This document shows, piece after piece, positions 46,463-55,049 of a DNA stretch of 64,000 nt. Each line of letters starts with the position of its first letter. The first letter of the stretch is position 1. The stretch comes from Pseudomonas sp. URIL14HWK12:I12 (GTDB lineage Bacteria; Pseudomonadota; Gammaproteobacteria; Pseudomonadales; Pseudomonadaceae). The DNA lies in assembly GCF_003097135.1 (NCBI RefSeq), contig NZ_QEQL01000001.1, forward strand, positions 992,001 through 1,056,000, read 5' to 3'. The translations under genes were made by a program, and so were the position numbers. The notes beneath the pieces are model-generated. The model was not told the DNA's origin. It was given only the letters and a program-made list of their open reading frames with translations, and did no database searches.

Positions 46463-47357
46463 TGGCAGCCTCCGCACCCATTTTGCCCAGGCGGGCCCAC
46501 CCTTTGATCTGCGGCAGGCGTAGTTGGCACAAAGCAACGCCTAAAAGCGTAAGCGTACCGCCCAACAGCAGACGGGGAGTAAAGCCGTCGCCCAACAACA
46601 CCTGGCTCACGCCGATTGCAAACAGCGGCACTGACAACAGGTAGGGGCTCAATTGCTGAATGCTGTTACGGCTCAGCAACCAGAACCACAAGCCAAAACC
46701 AAGCAGCCCCCCGCTGATTGCGGTGTAGATCATTGCCCACCAGGCCTGGCTGCTGGCCACCAGCACGCTTCTCCACTGCGCTCCCTCCTGCACGTACGAC
46801 CACAAGAGCAACTGCGGCGCAGCGACAACTGCTGTCCATGCGGTCAATGCCAACGGGTCCAGAGGGCCTAACCGCTTGGTGAGCACCGAGCCTGCGGCAA
46901 ACGCCAGAGCCGCCAGCGCGACCAGCAACATGCCTGAGAGGCTGTCGAGGGCTGCAGAGTTGAGCAGCAGTACCAGCACACCGGCAAACGCCAGTGAGAT
47001 GCCTGCCACCACCCTGAGCCTGAGCACTTCGCCGAGGGCCAGGCAAGCCAGGATCAAGGTGAAGGGTGTCGCCAACTGGTAGATGATCGCCGACGTCGAC
47101 GCATTTACTCTGGCAATCCCGCAATACAGCAACCCGAAATGCAGCGTACCGGTCACCGAGGCAATCAGGGTCATGGTGCCTAGGTGTTCACGCCTGCATC
47201 GGCGCAGCAATGGCAACAGCGCGACGGCCATGATCGCATAACGCATCGCGACCATCAGAATCGGGGGCAGCTCGGCACCGCCGATTTTCACTGCACTGAC
47301 CTGCGCGCCCCAGAGGAACGCGACCAGCAAGGCTAACATTGAATCTTTGAATGGCAT
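46449..47357 (-). CDS. EamA/DMT-family exporter
   Basis: A 302-residue inner-membrane protein with ten predicted helices in two EamA repeats (LVAFLWGAQVSAVKIG and the ALAFAAGSVLTKRLGP half). DMT permeases of this kind often export amino-acid-like metabolites. It lies between the flavin reductase (2-bp gap) and the hydrolase (14-bp overlap) in the biosynthetic operon, so it is the likely exporter of the product. Confidence 0.9.
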   Translation of the reverse strand: MPFKDSMLALLVAFLWGAQVSAVKIGGAELPPILMVAMRYAIMAVALLPLLRRCRREHLGTMTLIASVTGTLHFGLLYCGIARVNASTSAIIYQLATPFTLILACLALGEVLRLRVVAGISLAFAGVLVLLLNSAALDSLSGMLLVALAALAFAAGSVLTKRLGPLDPLALTAWTAVVAAPQLLLWSYVQEGAQWRSVLVASSQAWWAMIYTAISGGLLGFGLWFWLLSRNSIQQLSPYLLSVPLFAIGVSQVLLGDGFTPRLLLGGTLTLLGVALCQLRLPQIKGWARLGKMGAEAANERR

Positions 47358-47359
47358 GG

Positions 47360-47977
47360 CTAACGGCTTCCCTTGAGCACATGAATCGGGCGTACAGGCC
47401 GAGCCGGGGGCTCTACCTGAGCCCAGGTGGGGTGCAGCCTGTGGTGATGTTCGGTCAGCCGATCAAGGGTTTCGCGCAGTGCCTGCTCAGCCTCTGGGTC
47501 ATGCGCAAGCTGCGTTTGAAAGCAAGGCGGGAACCCCGAGCCTACCAGGATCATCTTGTTCAGCAGCACGTTGAGCGCGACTTGGGAAAACACGGCGGTA
47601 TGCCCATAACGCCGGCCCACCACGGCGATCGCTGCCAGCTTGTCGCGTAGCGGTCGCTGCCGAGGGCGCATGAAGCCGTAACCCACTCGCTCCAGAAATG
47701 CCTGGAAACGGCTGTTCAGGCCATAGGCATGCATCACCGGCAGGTACAGCACAGCGTCCGCCGAAGCAATGCGCGCCACCAGTTGCTCGACATCATCTTG
47801 CACAGCGCAGTCCTGAGCGGCACAGGCGTTGTCGGCGTCGCAGTACTCGATTCGGTGATCCTTGAGCCAGATCTCCTCGACCTGTGCCTGCAGGCCCAAG
47901 TGGCGGCGCACCAGCGCCACCACTCGAGCGCTGACGCCGCACGGCCGGCTCGAGCCGACAATGACGGTCAGTTTCAT
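47360..47977 (-). CDS. NAD(P)H-dependent FMN reductase, flavodoxin fold
   Basis: A 205-residue flavodoxin-like protein: the phosphate-binding VGSSRPCGVSARVV, then SADAVLYLPVMHAYGLNSRFQAFLER and KLAAIAVVGRRYGHTAV follow the SsuE/NQO-type FMN-reductase order. It contains extra cysteines (DADNACAAQDCAVQ). Set between the di-iron oxidase (3-bp gap) and the exporter, it may supply reducing equivalents to the oxidase or reduce an intermediate directly. Confidence 0.88.
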   Translation of the reverse strand: MKLTVIVGSSRPCGVSARVVALVRRHLGLQAQVEEIWLKDHRIEYCDADNACAAQDCAVQDDVEQLVARIASADAVLYLPVMHAYGLNSRFQAFLERVGYGFMRPRQRPLRDKLAAIAVVGRRYGHTAVFSQVALNVLLNKMILVGSGFPPCFQTQLAHDPEAEQALRETLDRLTEHHHRLHPTWAQVEPPARPVRPIHVLKGSR

Positions 47978-47980
47978 GGC

Positions 47981-48664
47981 TCAGCAGGCCTCTCGCAGGC
48001 CATCTTCAGCCGCCAGGTGAGCACGCAACGCTTCTTCCATCAATTGGCCGGTCAGCCACAGCGTTACTCGGGCCACCTCTTTGATCTGCTGGCGGTCTTC
48101 CTCGGTCTTGACGGCCCGCTGCATGGCAAGGCGCACCTCTTCGGAGTGCTTCTCATCAATGCTCGAATGCGCGACGAAGAACGTCATTTGTTCATCTTTG
48201 AGGTTCAGGTCGCGACGGAAGCGATCCAGAATAGGCTGGATATGGTCATACACCTCCTCGGCCCAGTAGCTGTAACCCAGGCGTGCGATCGGGCCCTTAC
48301 GAATGGCCACATCGTTTAGAAATGCGATCAAGGCCTGAGTCGGCGGCAGCGGCGCAGGCATCTGTTGTGGCAGCAGGCCGACCGATTCCAAATCACGCAG
48401 CACCATGCGTTCATGGCCCAGCTCTTCAAGCGCATGCTTGTAGACGAAGCGCAGCAGTGTGGTCTGTTCAGGATCGGCGCTGAACGCACAGGCGGCCTGA
48501 TTGACGGAGTTGTAGCGGGTGTAGTGGTACACCTGCAGCATGATCTGCTGGTAAAGCGACGGCGAAGTCGGGTTGGCCAGGCTGTATTTCCAATAGCTGC
48601 CCTGCTTGATCTGCGCCCAACCGGCCTCGACGATGGCGTCGAGCTCTTTGAAAAATGCGTCCAT
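47981..48664 (-). CDS. Haem-oxygenase-like di-iron oxidase (HDO superfamily)
   Basis: A 227-residue all-helical protein of the TENA/PqqC-like group annotated as iron-containing redox enzymes. The metal pattern of HDO enzymes is intact: E81-x2-H84 (ALEELGHERM), E136/E137 (YWAEEVYDH) and H166-x3-D170-x2-H173 (AHSSIDEKH). Relatives (UndA, BesC, SznF, FlcD/E) carry out oxidative C-C or C-N cleavage or N-oxygenation on small acids and amines. It is the likely tailoring oxidase of this cluster. The start at 48664 is 1 bp after the acyltransferase stop. Confidence 0.87.
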   Translation of the reverse strand: MDAFFKELDAIVEAGWAQIKQGSYWKYSLANPTSPSLYQQIMLQVYHYTRYNSVNQAACAFSADPEQTTLLRFVYKHALEELGHERMVLRDLESVGLLPQQMPAPLPPTQALIAFLNDVAIRKGPIARLGYSYWAEEVYDHIQPILDRFRRDLNLKDEQMTFFVAHSSIDEKHSEEVRLAMQRAVKTEEDRQQIKEVARVTLWLTGQLMEEALRAHLAAEDGLREAC

Positions 48665-48665
48665 A

Positions 48666-49211
48666 TCAATTGTCTCCTTTGACTGTTTGGTAAACATGTT
48701 CGAGTTCCAGGTAAACGAGGCTATAGCGCCGTTCGTTCAGCACCCCGCTCCAGGCCAAGTCTTCCACCAACACGCGCCCACCGATGCCCACGTAAAGCGC
48801 TGCCAATTGGCCGCGGCATAAGGCGGAGATGAAACGCAGATGGGTGTTGGCCTTGAGCCAGATTGCGGCCTGTAGCAAAAACGCACGCAGGTGCCGGCCG
48901 CCGCGGTAACGCTCGTCCATCACCAACCGATTGGCATCGAATGCATCGGTGGGCGTGGAAAAATGCGCGGGTACGTTCACTGCCCGCTCGACGAAGCTCA
49001 GGCCATGCCCCAAGGGCGTGGCGCGCATCGTGCCCACCACAGTCCCCTGATCCAGATAGACCAAGTGGTACGACAAGGCATCGCGCGTTCGTTCGCGGCG
49101 CTCAAAGTCCTCTTCTTGGGCGGGGTTTTCCCCCAAATAGCGGTTGCGCAATGCCAGGACCGCATTGAAAAGCTCACTGCTGGTGTCGATCACACGCACA
49201 GAAAAGCCCAT
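48666..49211 (-). CDS. N-acyltransferase of the LuxI/FeeM-like GNAT group
   Basis: A 181-residue protein with an N-terminal LRNRYLGENPAQEEDFERRE, SYHLVYLDQGTVVGTMRATP and a C-terminal GNAT-like core FDANRLVMDERYRGG. The spread of R22, D35, R63 and E75 is like the R/D/D/R/E set of acyl-homoserine-lactone synthases and N-acyl-amino-acid synthases (FeeM), though overall similarity is low. It may transfer an acyl group to an amine, possibly the anthranilate-derived intermediate, or make a signal. It is second in the operon, 6 bp after the adenylating enzyme. Confidence 0.72.
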   Translation of the reverse strand: MGFSVRVIDTSSELFNAVLALRNRYLGENPAQEEDFERRERTRDALSYHLVYLDQGTVVGTMRATPLGHGLSFVERAVNVPAHFSTPTDAFDANRLVMDERYRGGRHLRAFLLQAAIWLKANTHLRFISALCRGQLAALYVGIGGRVLVEDLAWSGVLNERRYSLVYLELEHVYQTVKGDN

Positions 49212-49217
49212 GGCCAG

Positions 49218-50570
49218 TCAACCAGCCTGGCGCTGATCAACGATGCGCGCCTCTTTCCAGCTGAACCAGCTGCCCAGGTTGACGTGGTCAGCCAGGTCTT
49301 CCACTACCATCACGGTGGCTTCGACGCCAAGGCGCTCGCGCAGGCGCTCTTTGATCAGCAGCACCAGCCGGGCACGATCGCCTTCAAAGAAGCGCGACAT
49401 CTCCAATTTGGCGATTACCGTGTCGCAGGTATTGGCGTTGCTCAGAATGATCTGGTAACCCAGGCACTGCTCGACGCCCTCCAGCAATGCCTGCTCGATC
49501 TGTGCGGCAGAAAACGGGCGGCCATTGAGGTGCACGGCATCCTTGACGCGACCGACGACCTTGATGGTCTGGCGCATCGATTGTGGGTAGCCGGGCCGCG
49601 ATTGAATCGAGACCAGATCACCGGTGCGGTAGCGAATCAGTGGCTTGCTGCCAGGGATGAGCATGGTTACGCATAACTCGCCGTCACCGGTGCTGCCCAA
49701 GCTTTGTCCGGTGTAAGGGTCGATCACTTCGACCAGGTAGTTGAGGCGGTGAGGCATCAGCTGATCATTGGCATTGCATGCCGCGATGATCATCGCCTCT
49801 TGAGAGCCGTAAAGGCTGTTGTAGGCCTCGGCGCCCCAAAGGCTGAACAGGTTGTTCTTGAGCGCAGGCGTACACAGCTCGCCGCTCATCATGAAGGCTC
49901 GCAGATTAAAATCTTTGCGCGGGTCGAGGCCCTGACGCTCCGCTTCCTTTGCCATTGCCAGCAGTAGCCCGGGGGCCGAGGCAAGTACGCCGATGCGCAG
50001 GTCCTTGAGCAATTGCAGCGCCTTGGGCCACCCGATCACGGGTGAGTGGGGCCACAATTTGGCGTTGCATATTCCAAGCTGCTTGCAGACGTCACCCAGG
50101 GTATCGCCGAAAGAATGCACCTCGGTCGGCCCCATAATGCCCACCACAGTTTTGTCCCCGAGAAAGTGCTTCTCGATTACAGCCTGATAGGCCATCGCCA
50201 ATTGTTGGTTACTGGCGTGGCTTTCCTTGGCATCACGTGGGCAGGGCGTAGCCGGGCCCGTAGTACCGGTGGTCTCGTAGTAAAAAATGGCGTCTTCAAG
50301 AGGGCCGGACAAAATATCGAAGCCCGCCTCCCGCAGGTCGTCCTTGGTGGTGAACGGCAATTGGCTGAGATCGTCCAGCGTCAGGGCACGCGCGTCGACT
50401 TGCGCCAAGTGCTTGCCATAAAAGGGCGAGGTGCGCTTGACGTGATCGACCACATCGCGCAATTGCTGTTGCTGCCATTGCGCCAGCGCTGAATCAGTGA
50501 GTACATCCGTCCAATAATCACGGTGAACGGGGTCGTAGCGTTTTTTAAAGCTGTCTAGTTGCTCTTTCAT
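49218..50570 (-). CDS. PaaK-like adenylate-forming ligase
   Basis: A 450-residue AMP-forming enzyme of the phenylacetate-CoA ligase family. The P-loop YYETTGTTGPATP is at about 98-109, YGSQE is the adenine-site motif, and LIRYRTGDLV and VVGRVKDAVHLNGRPFSAAQIEQAL are the hinge and C-terminal motifs. It would activate an aryl or acyl carboxylate as an adenylate/CoA ester; anthranilate from the neighbouring synthase is an attractive candidate. The start was set at the ATG at 50570 with GGAG at 8 bp; an in-frame GTG at 50579 is the alternative. It is first in the six-gene operon. Confidence 0.88.
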   Translation of the reverse strand: MKEQLDSFKKRYDPVHRDYWTDVLTDSALAQWQQQQLRDVVDHVKRTSPFYGKHLAQVDARALTLDDLSQLPFTTKDDLREAGFDILSGPLEDAIFYYETTGTTGPATPCPRDAKESHASNQQLAMAYQAVIEKHFLGDKTVVGIMGPTEVHSFGDTLGDVCKQLGICNAKLWPHSPVIGWPKALQLLKDLRIGVLASAPGLLLAMAKEAERQGLDPRKDFNLRAFMMSGELCTPALKNNLFSLWGAEAYNSLYGSQEAMIIAACNANDQLMPHRLNYLVEVIDPYTGQSLGSTGDGELCVTMLIPGSKPLIRYRTGDLVSIQSRPGYPQSMRQTIKVVGRVKDAVHLNGRPFSAAQIEQALLEGVEQCLGYQIILSNANTCDTVIAKLEMSRFFEGDRARLVLLIKERLRERLGVEATVMVVEDLADHVNLGSWFSWKEARIVDQRQAG

Positions 50571-51180
50571 ATCAGGCACTCCGGTAGGGGCTGCAATTAC
50601 GCGGTGGCCAAGTTAATGGCCAAAGTTGGCAGCGCCCAGTTGCGGAATCCCTCAGTTGCGGGGCTAGCGAAAAGATGCTAACGCGATAAAAGTTATGCGC
50701 CCTGGCGCACCGACCTCCAGCGGCTCCACTCGTCCCTTCCATAAAAAGGGCGGTTGACACTGTGTAGGTGCGCTGGTAGTTTCGGCGGCCTGAGGCCTTT
50801 AAGGCCCAGTGTTTCATCAAGACCGGGATGTCTCGAAATGTACTATCACCTTTCTGCAATCCGCTCCTCGCACAGCTCACCTGACAGCTGCTCTCGGGCC
50901 GTTCTGGCCATCTTCAAAAGCAACACCTGGCGTCGCTAATCAGCGAGGGCCAGCGTCCGTTCGCCGCTTACCGGCAACTTCTCTGATCCATCTTACCTGG
51001 CGCTAACGCGCAGGATGTCGAACGCTGTTCGTCCGCCCCACCGTGGGCCGGAAGTTCATATGCATTCGGCCGTGCCTGGCAATTGCTCGGGGTAACTCCA
51101 ACTTTTCCATTAAAGCGCGCCTGCGCTTTATATTCCTGGGCACTTGTTTTTCAAGTGCCTGTCACTGTGCACCCTGAACA
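50571..51180. promoter_or_regulatory. Divergent control region of the putative biosynthetic cluster
   Basis: 610 bp without a credible gene, separating the leftward ligase operon from the rightward anthranilate synthase. It holds a direct repeat of TGGCCAA(A)GTT at 50605-50629, a dyad TGCGCC-ct-GGCGCA at about 50696-50709, and a plus-strand TTGACA at about 50754-50759 with a weak TAGTTT 17 bp on. Two strong hairpins lie just before the synthase. I did not find a clear lux-box dyad. Confidence 0.5.
51111..51159 (+). promoter_or_regulatory. Tandem hairpins in the leader of the anthranilate synthase paralogue
   Basis: Hairpin 1 is TAAAGCGC-gcct-GCGCTTTA (51111-51130). Hairpin 2, 8 nt later, is GGCACTTG-ttttt-CAAGTGCC (51139-51159). 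Both have perfect 8-bp stems and lie within 70 bp of the start codon, which lacks a clear Shine-Dalgarno. No T-run follows, so they are not standard terminators; they may control translation or RNA stability. Confidence 0.65.
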
Positions 51181-52659
51181 ATGGTAATGCCGATGAAAAA
51201 CAATAGTCTGTGCGTGGATGTTCTTCGCCTGGAGGAACGCCGCTCCCCCGATGCGTTGGGGATTTATGCTCGCGCCTGCGAACAACTGGGTCACGAGGCC
51301 GTGTTCATTCTGGAATCGCTGTCCGGCCCCAGCCGCGACCGCCGCGCCACCATCATAGGGCTCGAGCCTCTGTTCGACGTTCGCATCGACGAAGGGCAGG
51401 CCCAACTGCGCGGCCATGCCGCGCTTTGCGAACACTTGAGCGGCGTGTTACGCCAACAAGGTGTGGCTGTAGGTGCAGACTTCACGGTCGCGTTGCCTGA
51501 CAGCGAGGCGGCCTGGGCGCTGCTACGACAGCTCCAGGCTGCGTTCCAAGTGCCGCCCGACGCACCGGCGAGCCTGGCCTTTTTCGGCTATTTCTCCTAC
51601 GACTGCGTGCGCCTGATAGAGCGCCTCCCGACGCTGACCGAGCAAAACCACAGCTACCCACTGATCGCATTGTCGGTCTACCAGACGCTGGTGTACTTCC
51701 ATAACAACGGCACGGTCGAAACGCTGATCAACAACAGCCCCCTGTGGGGCGCCCGCACCCCAGAGCACTATCCGTTCCTGGTGCAAGCCTGCGCCGATGA
51801 GCAAACAGCGCCTGTTTATCCGCAGGTATTCGAGGAAACCCGCACGGTGACGCCGGAGCAGTTCAAGGCGCGTGTCGAAACGGCCATGGAGCACATCCGT
51901 GCCGGGGACGTGTATCAGATCCAATTGGGCCACGAGATCTGCATTCGCTCTGAGGTAGCGCCTTTCGAGGTCTATAAAAGCCTGCGCCAGCGAAACCCCT
52001 CGCCCTACATGTACCTGGCCCACGTCGGCGGCATCGACCTGATCGGCGCGAGCCCCGAGCTGTTCGTGCGAATCAAGGACAACCTGATTGAGATGCGCCC
52101 GATTGCCGGTACCGTGGGCAAGAAACCTGGCGTAGATCCCGCAGAGCTTGTGCTTGAGCTGACCCGCTCCGAAAAGGAGCGCGCCGAACACCTGATGCTG
52201 ATCGACCTCTGCCGCAACGACATCGGCCGCGTGTGCCAGGCCGGCTCCCTGGAGGTCGACGAATTCATGCTGGTGGAAGAGTACTCGCACCTTTACCACA
52301 TGGTTTCCAATGTACGTGGCTTGCTGCGGCCAGGGCTGGATGCCTATGACGTGATCAAAGCCTCGTTTCCGGCAGGGACCATGTCGGGGGCGCCCAAAGT
52401 CAGGGCCATGGAACTGATCGAAAGCATGGAGAACACGCGCCGTGGGATCTATGCAGGGGCACTGGGCCTGATCGGCTTCGATGGCAGCGTCAATACCGCC
52501 CTGTGCATACGTTCGACCGTTCACGACCACGGCACCTACCACTTGCGCGCCTCGGCAGGAGTGGTCGCCGATTCGATAGCAGAACTTGAGTGGAAGGAAA
52601 CCCTTTACAAGATGGGCTCGGTCTACCGCGCCGTCACCGGCCAGGAGATCGCACTGTGA
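51181..52659 (+). CDS. Anthranilate synthase component I (TrpE-like paralogue)
   Basis: A 492-residue chorismate-utilising enzyme. ASPELFVRI, MRPIAGTVG (Ala in PIAGT, as in anthranilate synthases rather than the Lys of PabB), ERAEHLMLIDLCRNDIGRV and PAGTMSGAPKVRAMELI are the chorismate-binding core; the N-terminal half has the TrpE-type LESLSGPSRDRRATIIG. It lies away from trp genes, next to a PaaK-like operon and a LuxR regulator, as expected for a dedicated synthase such as PhnAB of quinolone-makers. ATGs at 51181, 51187 and 51193 are all possible; none has a good ribosome site. Confidence 0.9.
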   Translation: MVMPMKNNSLCVDVLRLEERRSPDALGIYARACEQLGHEAVFILESLSGPSRDRRATIIGLEPLFDVRIDEGQAQLRGHAALCEHLSGVLRQQGVAVGADFTVALPDSEAAWALLRQLQAAFQVPPDAPASLAFFGYFSYDCVRLIERLPTLTEQNHSYPLIALSVYQTLVYFHNNGTVETLINNSPLWGARTPEHYPFLVQACADEQTAPVYPQVFEETRTVTPEQFKARVETAMEHIRAGDVYQIQLGHEICIRSEVAPFEVYKSLRQRNPSPYMYLAHVGGIDLIGASPELFVRIKDNLIEMRPIAGTVGKKPGVDPAELVLELTRSEKERAEHLMLIDLCRNDIGRVCQAGSLEVDEFMLVEEYSHLYHMVSNVRGLLRPGLDAYDVIKASFPAGTMSGAPKVRAMELIESMENTRRGIYAGALGLIGFDGSVNTALCIRSTVHDHGTYHLRASAGVVADSIAELEWKETLYKMGSVYRAVTGQEIAL

Positions 52660-53237
52660 AAGTTTTTTTGATCGATGCCTACGACAGCTTCGTTTTCATC
52701 ATCAGCCAGTACCTTGAGCAACTGGGCCTGGAAACTCGGGTCGAGCGCCACGATGTGCCCGACCTGATCAACCGTATCGAGGCGTTCGCACCGGATTTCT
52801 GTGTACTTGGCCCCGGGCCTGGGCACCCTGCCGACGTGGGCTATATCGAGCTGATCCGGCATTTCGAAGGGCGCTTGCCGATACTGGGTGTGTGCCTGGG
52901 GCACCAGGCGTTGGGTTTGGCCTATGGCGCGCAGGTATGCCGGGCGCCTCACGTGATGCACGGCAAAGTGAGCGAGGTCACTAACGATGGCCGCGGCGTT
53001 TATGCCCACACAGGTGGGCGCAGCATACGTGCAACCCGCTATCACTCGCTGATGATCAGCGACCAGGCGTTACCTGGCTGCTTGGAAGTCACCTCCCGCT
53101 CAGCCGGCGATGACTACATCATGGGCGTGCGCCACCGTGAGCTACCGGTAGAAGGGGTGCAGTTTCACCCTGAGAGCATCCTGACCGAGAACGGCCTCGA
53201 CCTGTTCCGCAGCTTCATAAGGCAGTACGTGCAATAG
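52656..53237 (+). CDS. Anthranilate synthase component II (glutamine amidotransferase, TrpG-like)
   Basis: A 193-residue class I amidotransferase that supplies ammonia from glutamine to component I. FLIDAYDSFVFIISQYLEQLG begins the fold, the nucleophile Cys is in LGVCLGHQALGLAYG, and the catalytic His/Glu are in VEGVQFHPESILTENG. It starts with a GTG at 52656, overlapping the component I stop (GTGA) with AGGAG upstream, so the subunits are coupled. A hairpin follows the stop. Confidence 0.92.
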   Translation: MKVFLIDAYDSFVFIISQYLEQLGLETRVERHDVPDLINRIEAFAPDFCVLGPGPGHPADVGYIELIRHFEGRLPILGVCLGHQALGLAYGAQVCRAPHVMHGKVSEVTNDGRGVYAHTGGRSIRATRYHSLMISDQALPGCLEVTSRSAGDDYIMGVRHRELPVEGVQFHPESILTENGLDLFRSFIRQYVQ

Positions 53238-53245
53238 CCTTTACC

Positions 53246-53265
53246 AGAGGGGCGCAAGCCCCTCT
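53246..53265 (+). terminator. Hairpin after the anthranilate synthase genes
   Basis: AGAGGGGC, a GCAA tetraloop and GCCCCTCT form a perfect 8-bp stem 8 bp after the stop. The T-run is short (TTTCG), so termination may be partial. Confidence 0.65.
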
Positions 53266-53295
53266 TTCGCAACGAACAGGAGCGACATCACGGTT

Positions 53296-54075
53296 ATGGA
53301 TACGTACGACTCGATGAGCCGCTCAGCCAGGCGCACTAAGCCGGCGGCACCCCTGCGAGCGTTCAATGAGCTTGCCCGGGAGCACAACCCCTGTGACTGG
53401 GAACGCCACCTGCGCAAGGTATTGCGGCAATTAGGCTTCAATCACTACCTGCTCAGCCTGAGCCCCACACGGCCGGGGCTGGGCAACCCCCTGGCAGGCG
53501 TGATCACCACGTTCCCACGCGCCTGGCTGGACTGCTATTGCGGCGACGGGTTGCTGGAGATCGACCCGATTCTCAAGCACTGCCGGCAAGAGCTGGTACC
53601 GATGTTCTGGGCCCAGGAAGGTCGACGCGCCCGTGGGCGTACACGGCACTTCTGGCAGCGGCGAGAGGAACATGGCCTGCGCCACGGTTTGAGCATCCCG
53701 CTGCGTTATGAACAGTTGCGGGGAACGCTAAGCGTGGCGTTTGATGGCACCGATATTCAAGAGGACGACGGGTTCGCAAACCCGGCTGCTGCAAGGTTGT
53801 TCATGCTAGTGCCCTACGTGGTGTCGGGCCTGGGCCGGCGCCTGCAGGCGGCCCACCCAAGCAGCCAAGACCTGACCCCTCGCGAGCTGGAATGCCTTTA
53901 TTGGGCCAGTGCCGGTAAAACCTCATGGGAGATCAGCCACATCCTCACTCGCTCAGAGCGCACCGTCGATTTCCATCTACTCAACGCCCGGCGCAAACTT
54001 GGCTCAGTCAGCCGCCAGCAGGCGGTCGGGGCTGCGGCAGCACGAGGGCTGCTAACGGGTGGGTTGGCCTACTAA
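53296..54075 (+). CDS. LuxR-family regulator with autoinducer-binding domain
   Basis: A 259-residue regulator. The autoinducer-binding domain includes WLDCYCGDGLLEIDPILKHC and VPMFWAQE (the conserved W-Y-D-P-W pattern), then HGLSIPLRYEQLRGTLSVAF. A C-terminal NarL/LuxR HTH follows: LTPRELECLYWASAGKTSWEI and SERTVDFHLLNARRKL. No canonical luxI is within the window. It follows the anthranilate synthase pair on the same strand and is the likely density-dependent regulator of the cluster. An ATG at 53314 is an alternative start. Confidence 0.88.
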   Translation: MDTYDSMSRSARRTKPAAPLRAFNELAREHNPCDWERHLRKVLRQLGFNHYLLSLSPTRPGLGNPLAGVITTFPRAWLDCYCGDGLLEIDPILKHCRQELVPMFWAQEGRRARGRTRHFWQRREEHGLRHGLSIPLRYEQLRGTLSVAFDGTDIQEDDGFANPAAARLFMLVPYVVSGLGRRLQAAHPSSQDLTPRELECLYWASAGKTSWEISHILTRSERTVDFHLLNARRKLGSVSRQQAVGAAAARGLLTGGLAY

Positions 54076-55049
54076 ATAGCCAATAACGCTGCGCCCGCCC
54101 CAACGAAAGGATGGGGACGGAGAACGTTGCAAGGGTCGCTTTCGAATAACCGCTGCAACCTGAATCGCCACGCCAATGCTGCCGTCGCTTCCTGGTTTGG
54201 CCTGGATTGCTCTCCGACTATGATAGGCGCTCCAAGCGAAAACGCGGGCGCCTGCTTGCCCAGCTTGAACATCCCCCACAACCGCTATTTGAAACGCTGT
54301 TGCTCATGGCGCCCCCTACGAAGCCATTCGAAGAGGATACCGCTCGCCTGTTTGTAGGAAGTGGGCGACTATGGATTCCTTACAAAAGCTGGATGATACT
54401 GCCACCGGCGAACCTATCGTTGGCGCCAGGTGAGTTGTCCCTGCGCATTCGAAAAGAAACACTGGGTCCTCATCCAGAGTTAATGAAATGCTTTCTGTGA
54501 TGATTCTGCGGCGTTCGCCCTTGCAAAGCTTTAATAGAAACAGGGCGCTTATTTGATTGAAACCCATCCATCCAGCTGGGATTTTTCTGCAACTCCCAGG
54601 AAAGCTTGATTATTATTAACTGATGTATTAAGCACGCCACAGATGCACTTTAATAAGTTATATTTCGGATTGAAAAATGATGCAGATCAATATAGCCACA
54701 TCAATGCCACGGCTACACTTAAACCGCTGATCGAAAACATTGATACTGCGGCATGCACTTTAACAACACCACCTGCTCTATGGGTTTTCAATCTGCGGCC
54801 ACGTCTAGATAAACATCTATACCTCATAAAGATAGAGCTAGAGATCACAGTCGTTGCGTGGCCGTAAACCTGGAACTCGAAGCGGCGCCCTTCTATCGTG
54901 CTTTCTGCCTGCTTCAAGCAAGCAATGTAAGTATGACCTCTATTTAGGTAACACTAAGCAAAGCGTGGGAGCTGTTGTTGAGCAGCGTACGTCGGCCGCC
55001 TGTCAAGCACTGCCGGGGCGGACGATTGGATATCACCAGAAGGCTCCTT
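54076..55049. other. Non-coding, lower-GC leader region of secreted module A
   Basis: 974 bp. I see no credible gene: frames such as 54207-54500 and 54643-54867 lack ribosome sites and recognisable domains. The right part is AT-rich compared with the flanks. A block at 54581-54635 (ending TGTATTAAGCAC) is repeated with about 65% identity at 57263-57317, at the same distance (about 416 bp) before the next secreted gene, so the leader was duplicated with the module. The left part may hold decayed genes. Confidence 0.5.

Noticed and set aside
50572-50880. Possible small carrier protein or leader peptide in the divergent control region
   Set aside because: No frame there has a phosphopantetheine site, a ribosome site, or a run of Trp codons.
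54207-54500. Possible 97-residue protein between luxR and module A
   Set aside because: It starts with TTG without a ribosome site, has no recognised domain, and lies in a region that appears to be decayed DNA.
54643-54867. Possible 74-residue protein in the module A leader
   Set aside because: No ribosome site, and the matching position in module B does not keep a similar frame; the conservation there is at DNA level.
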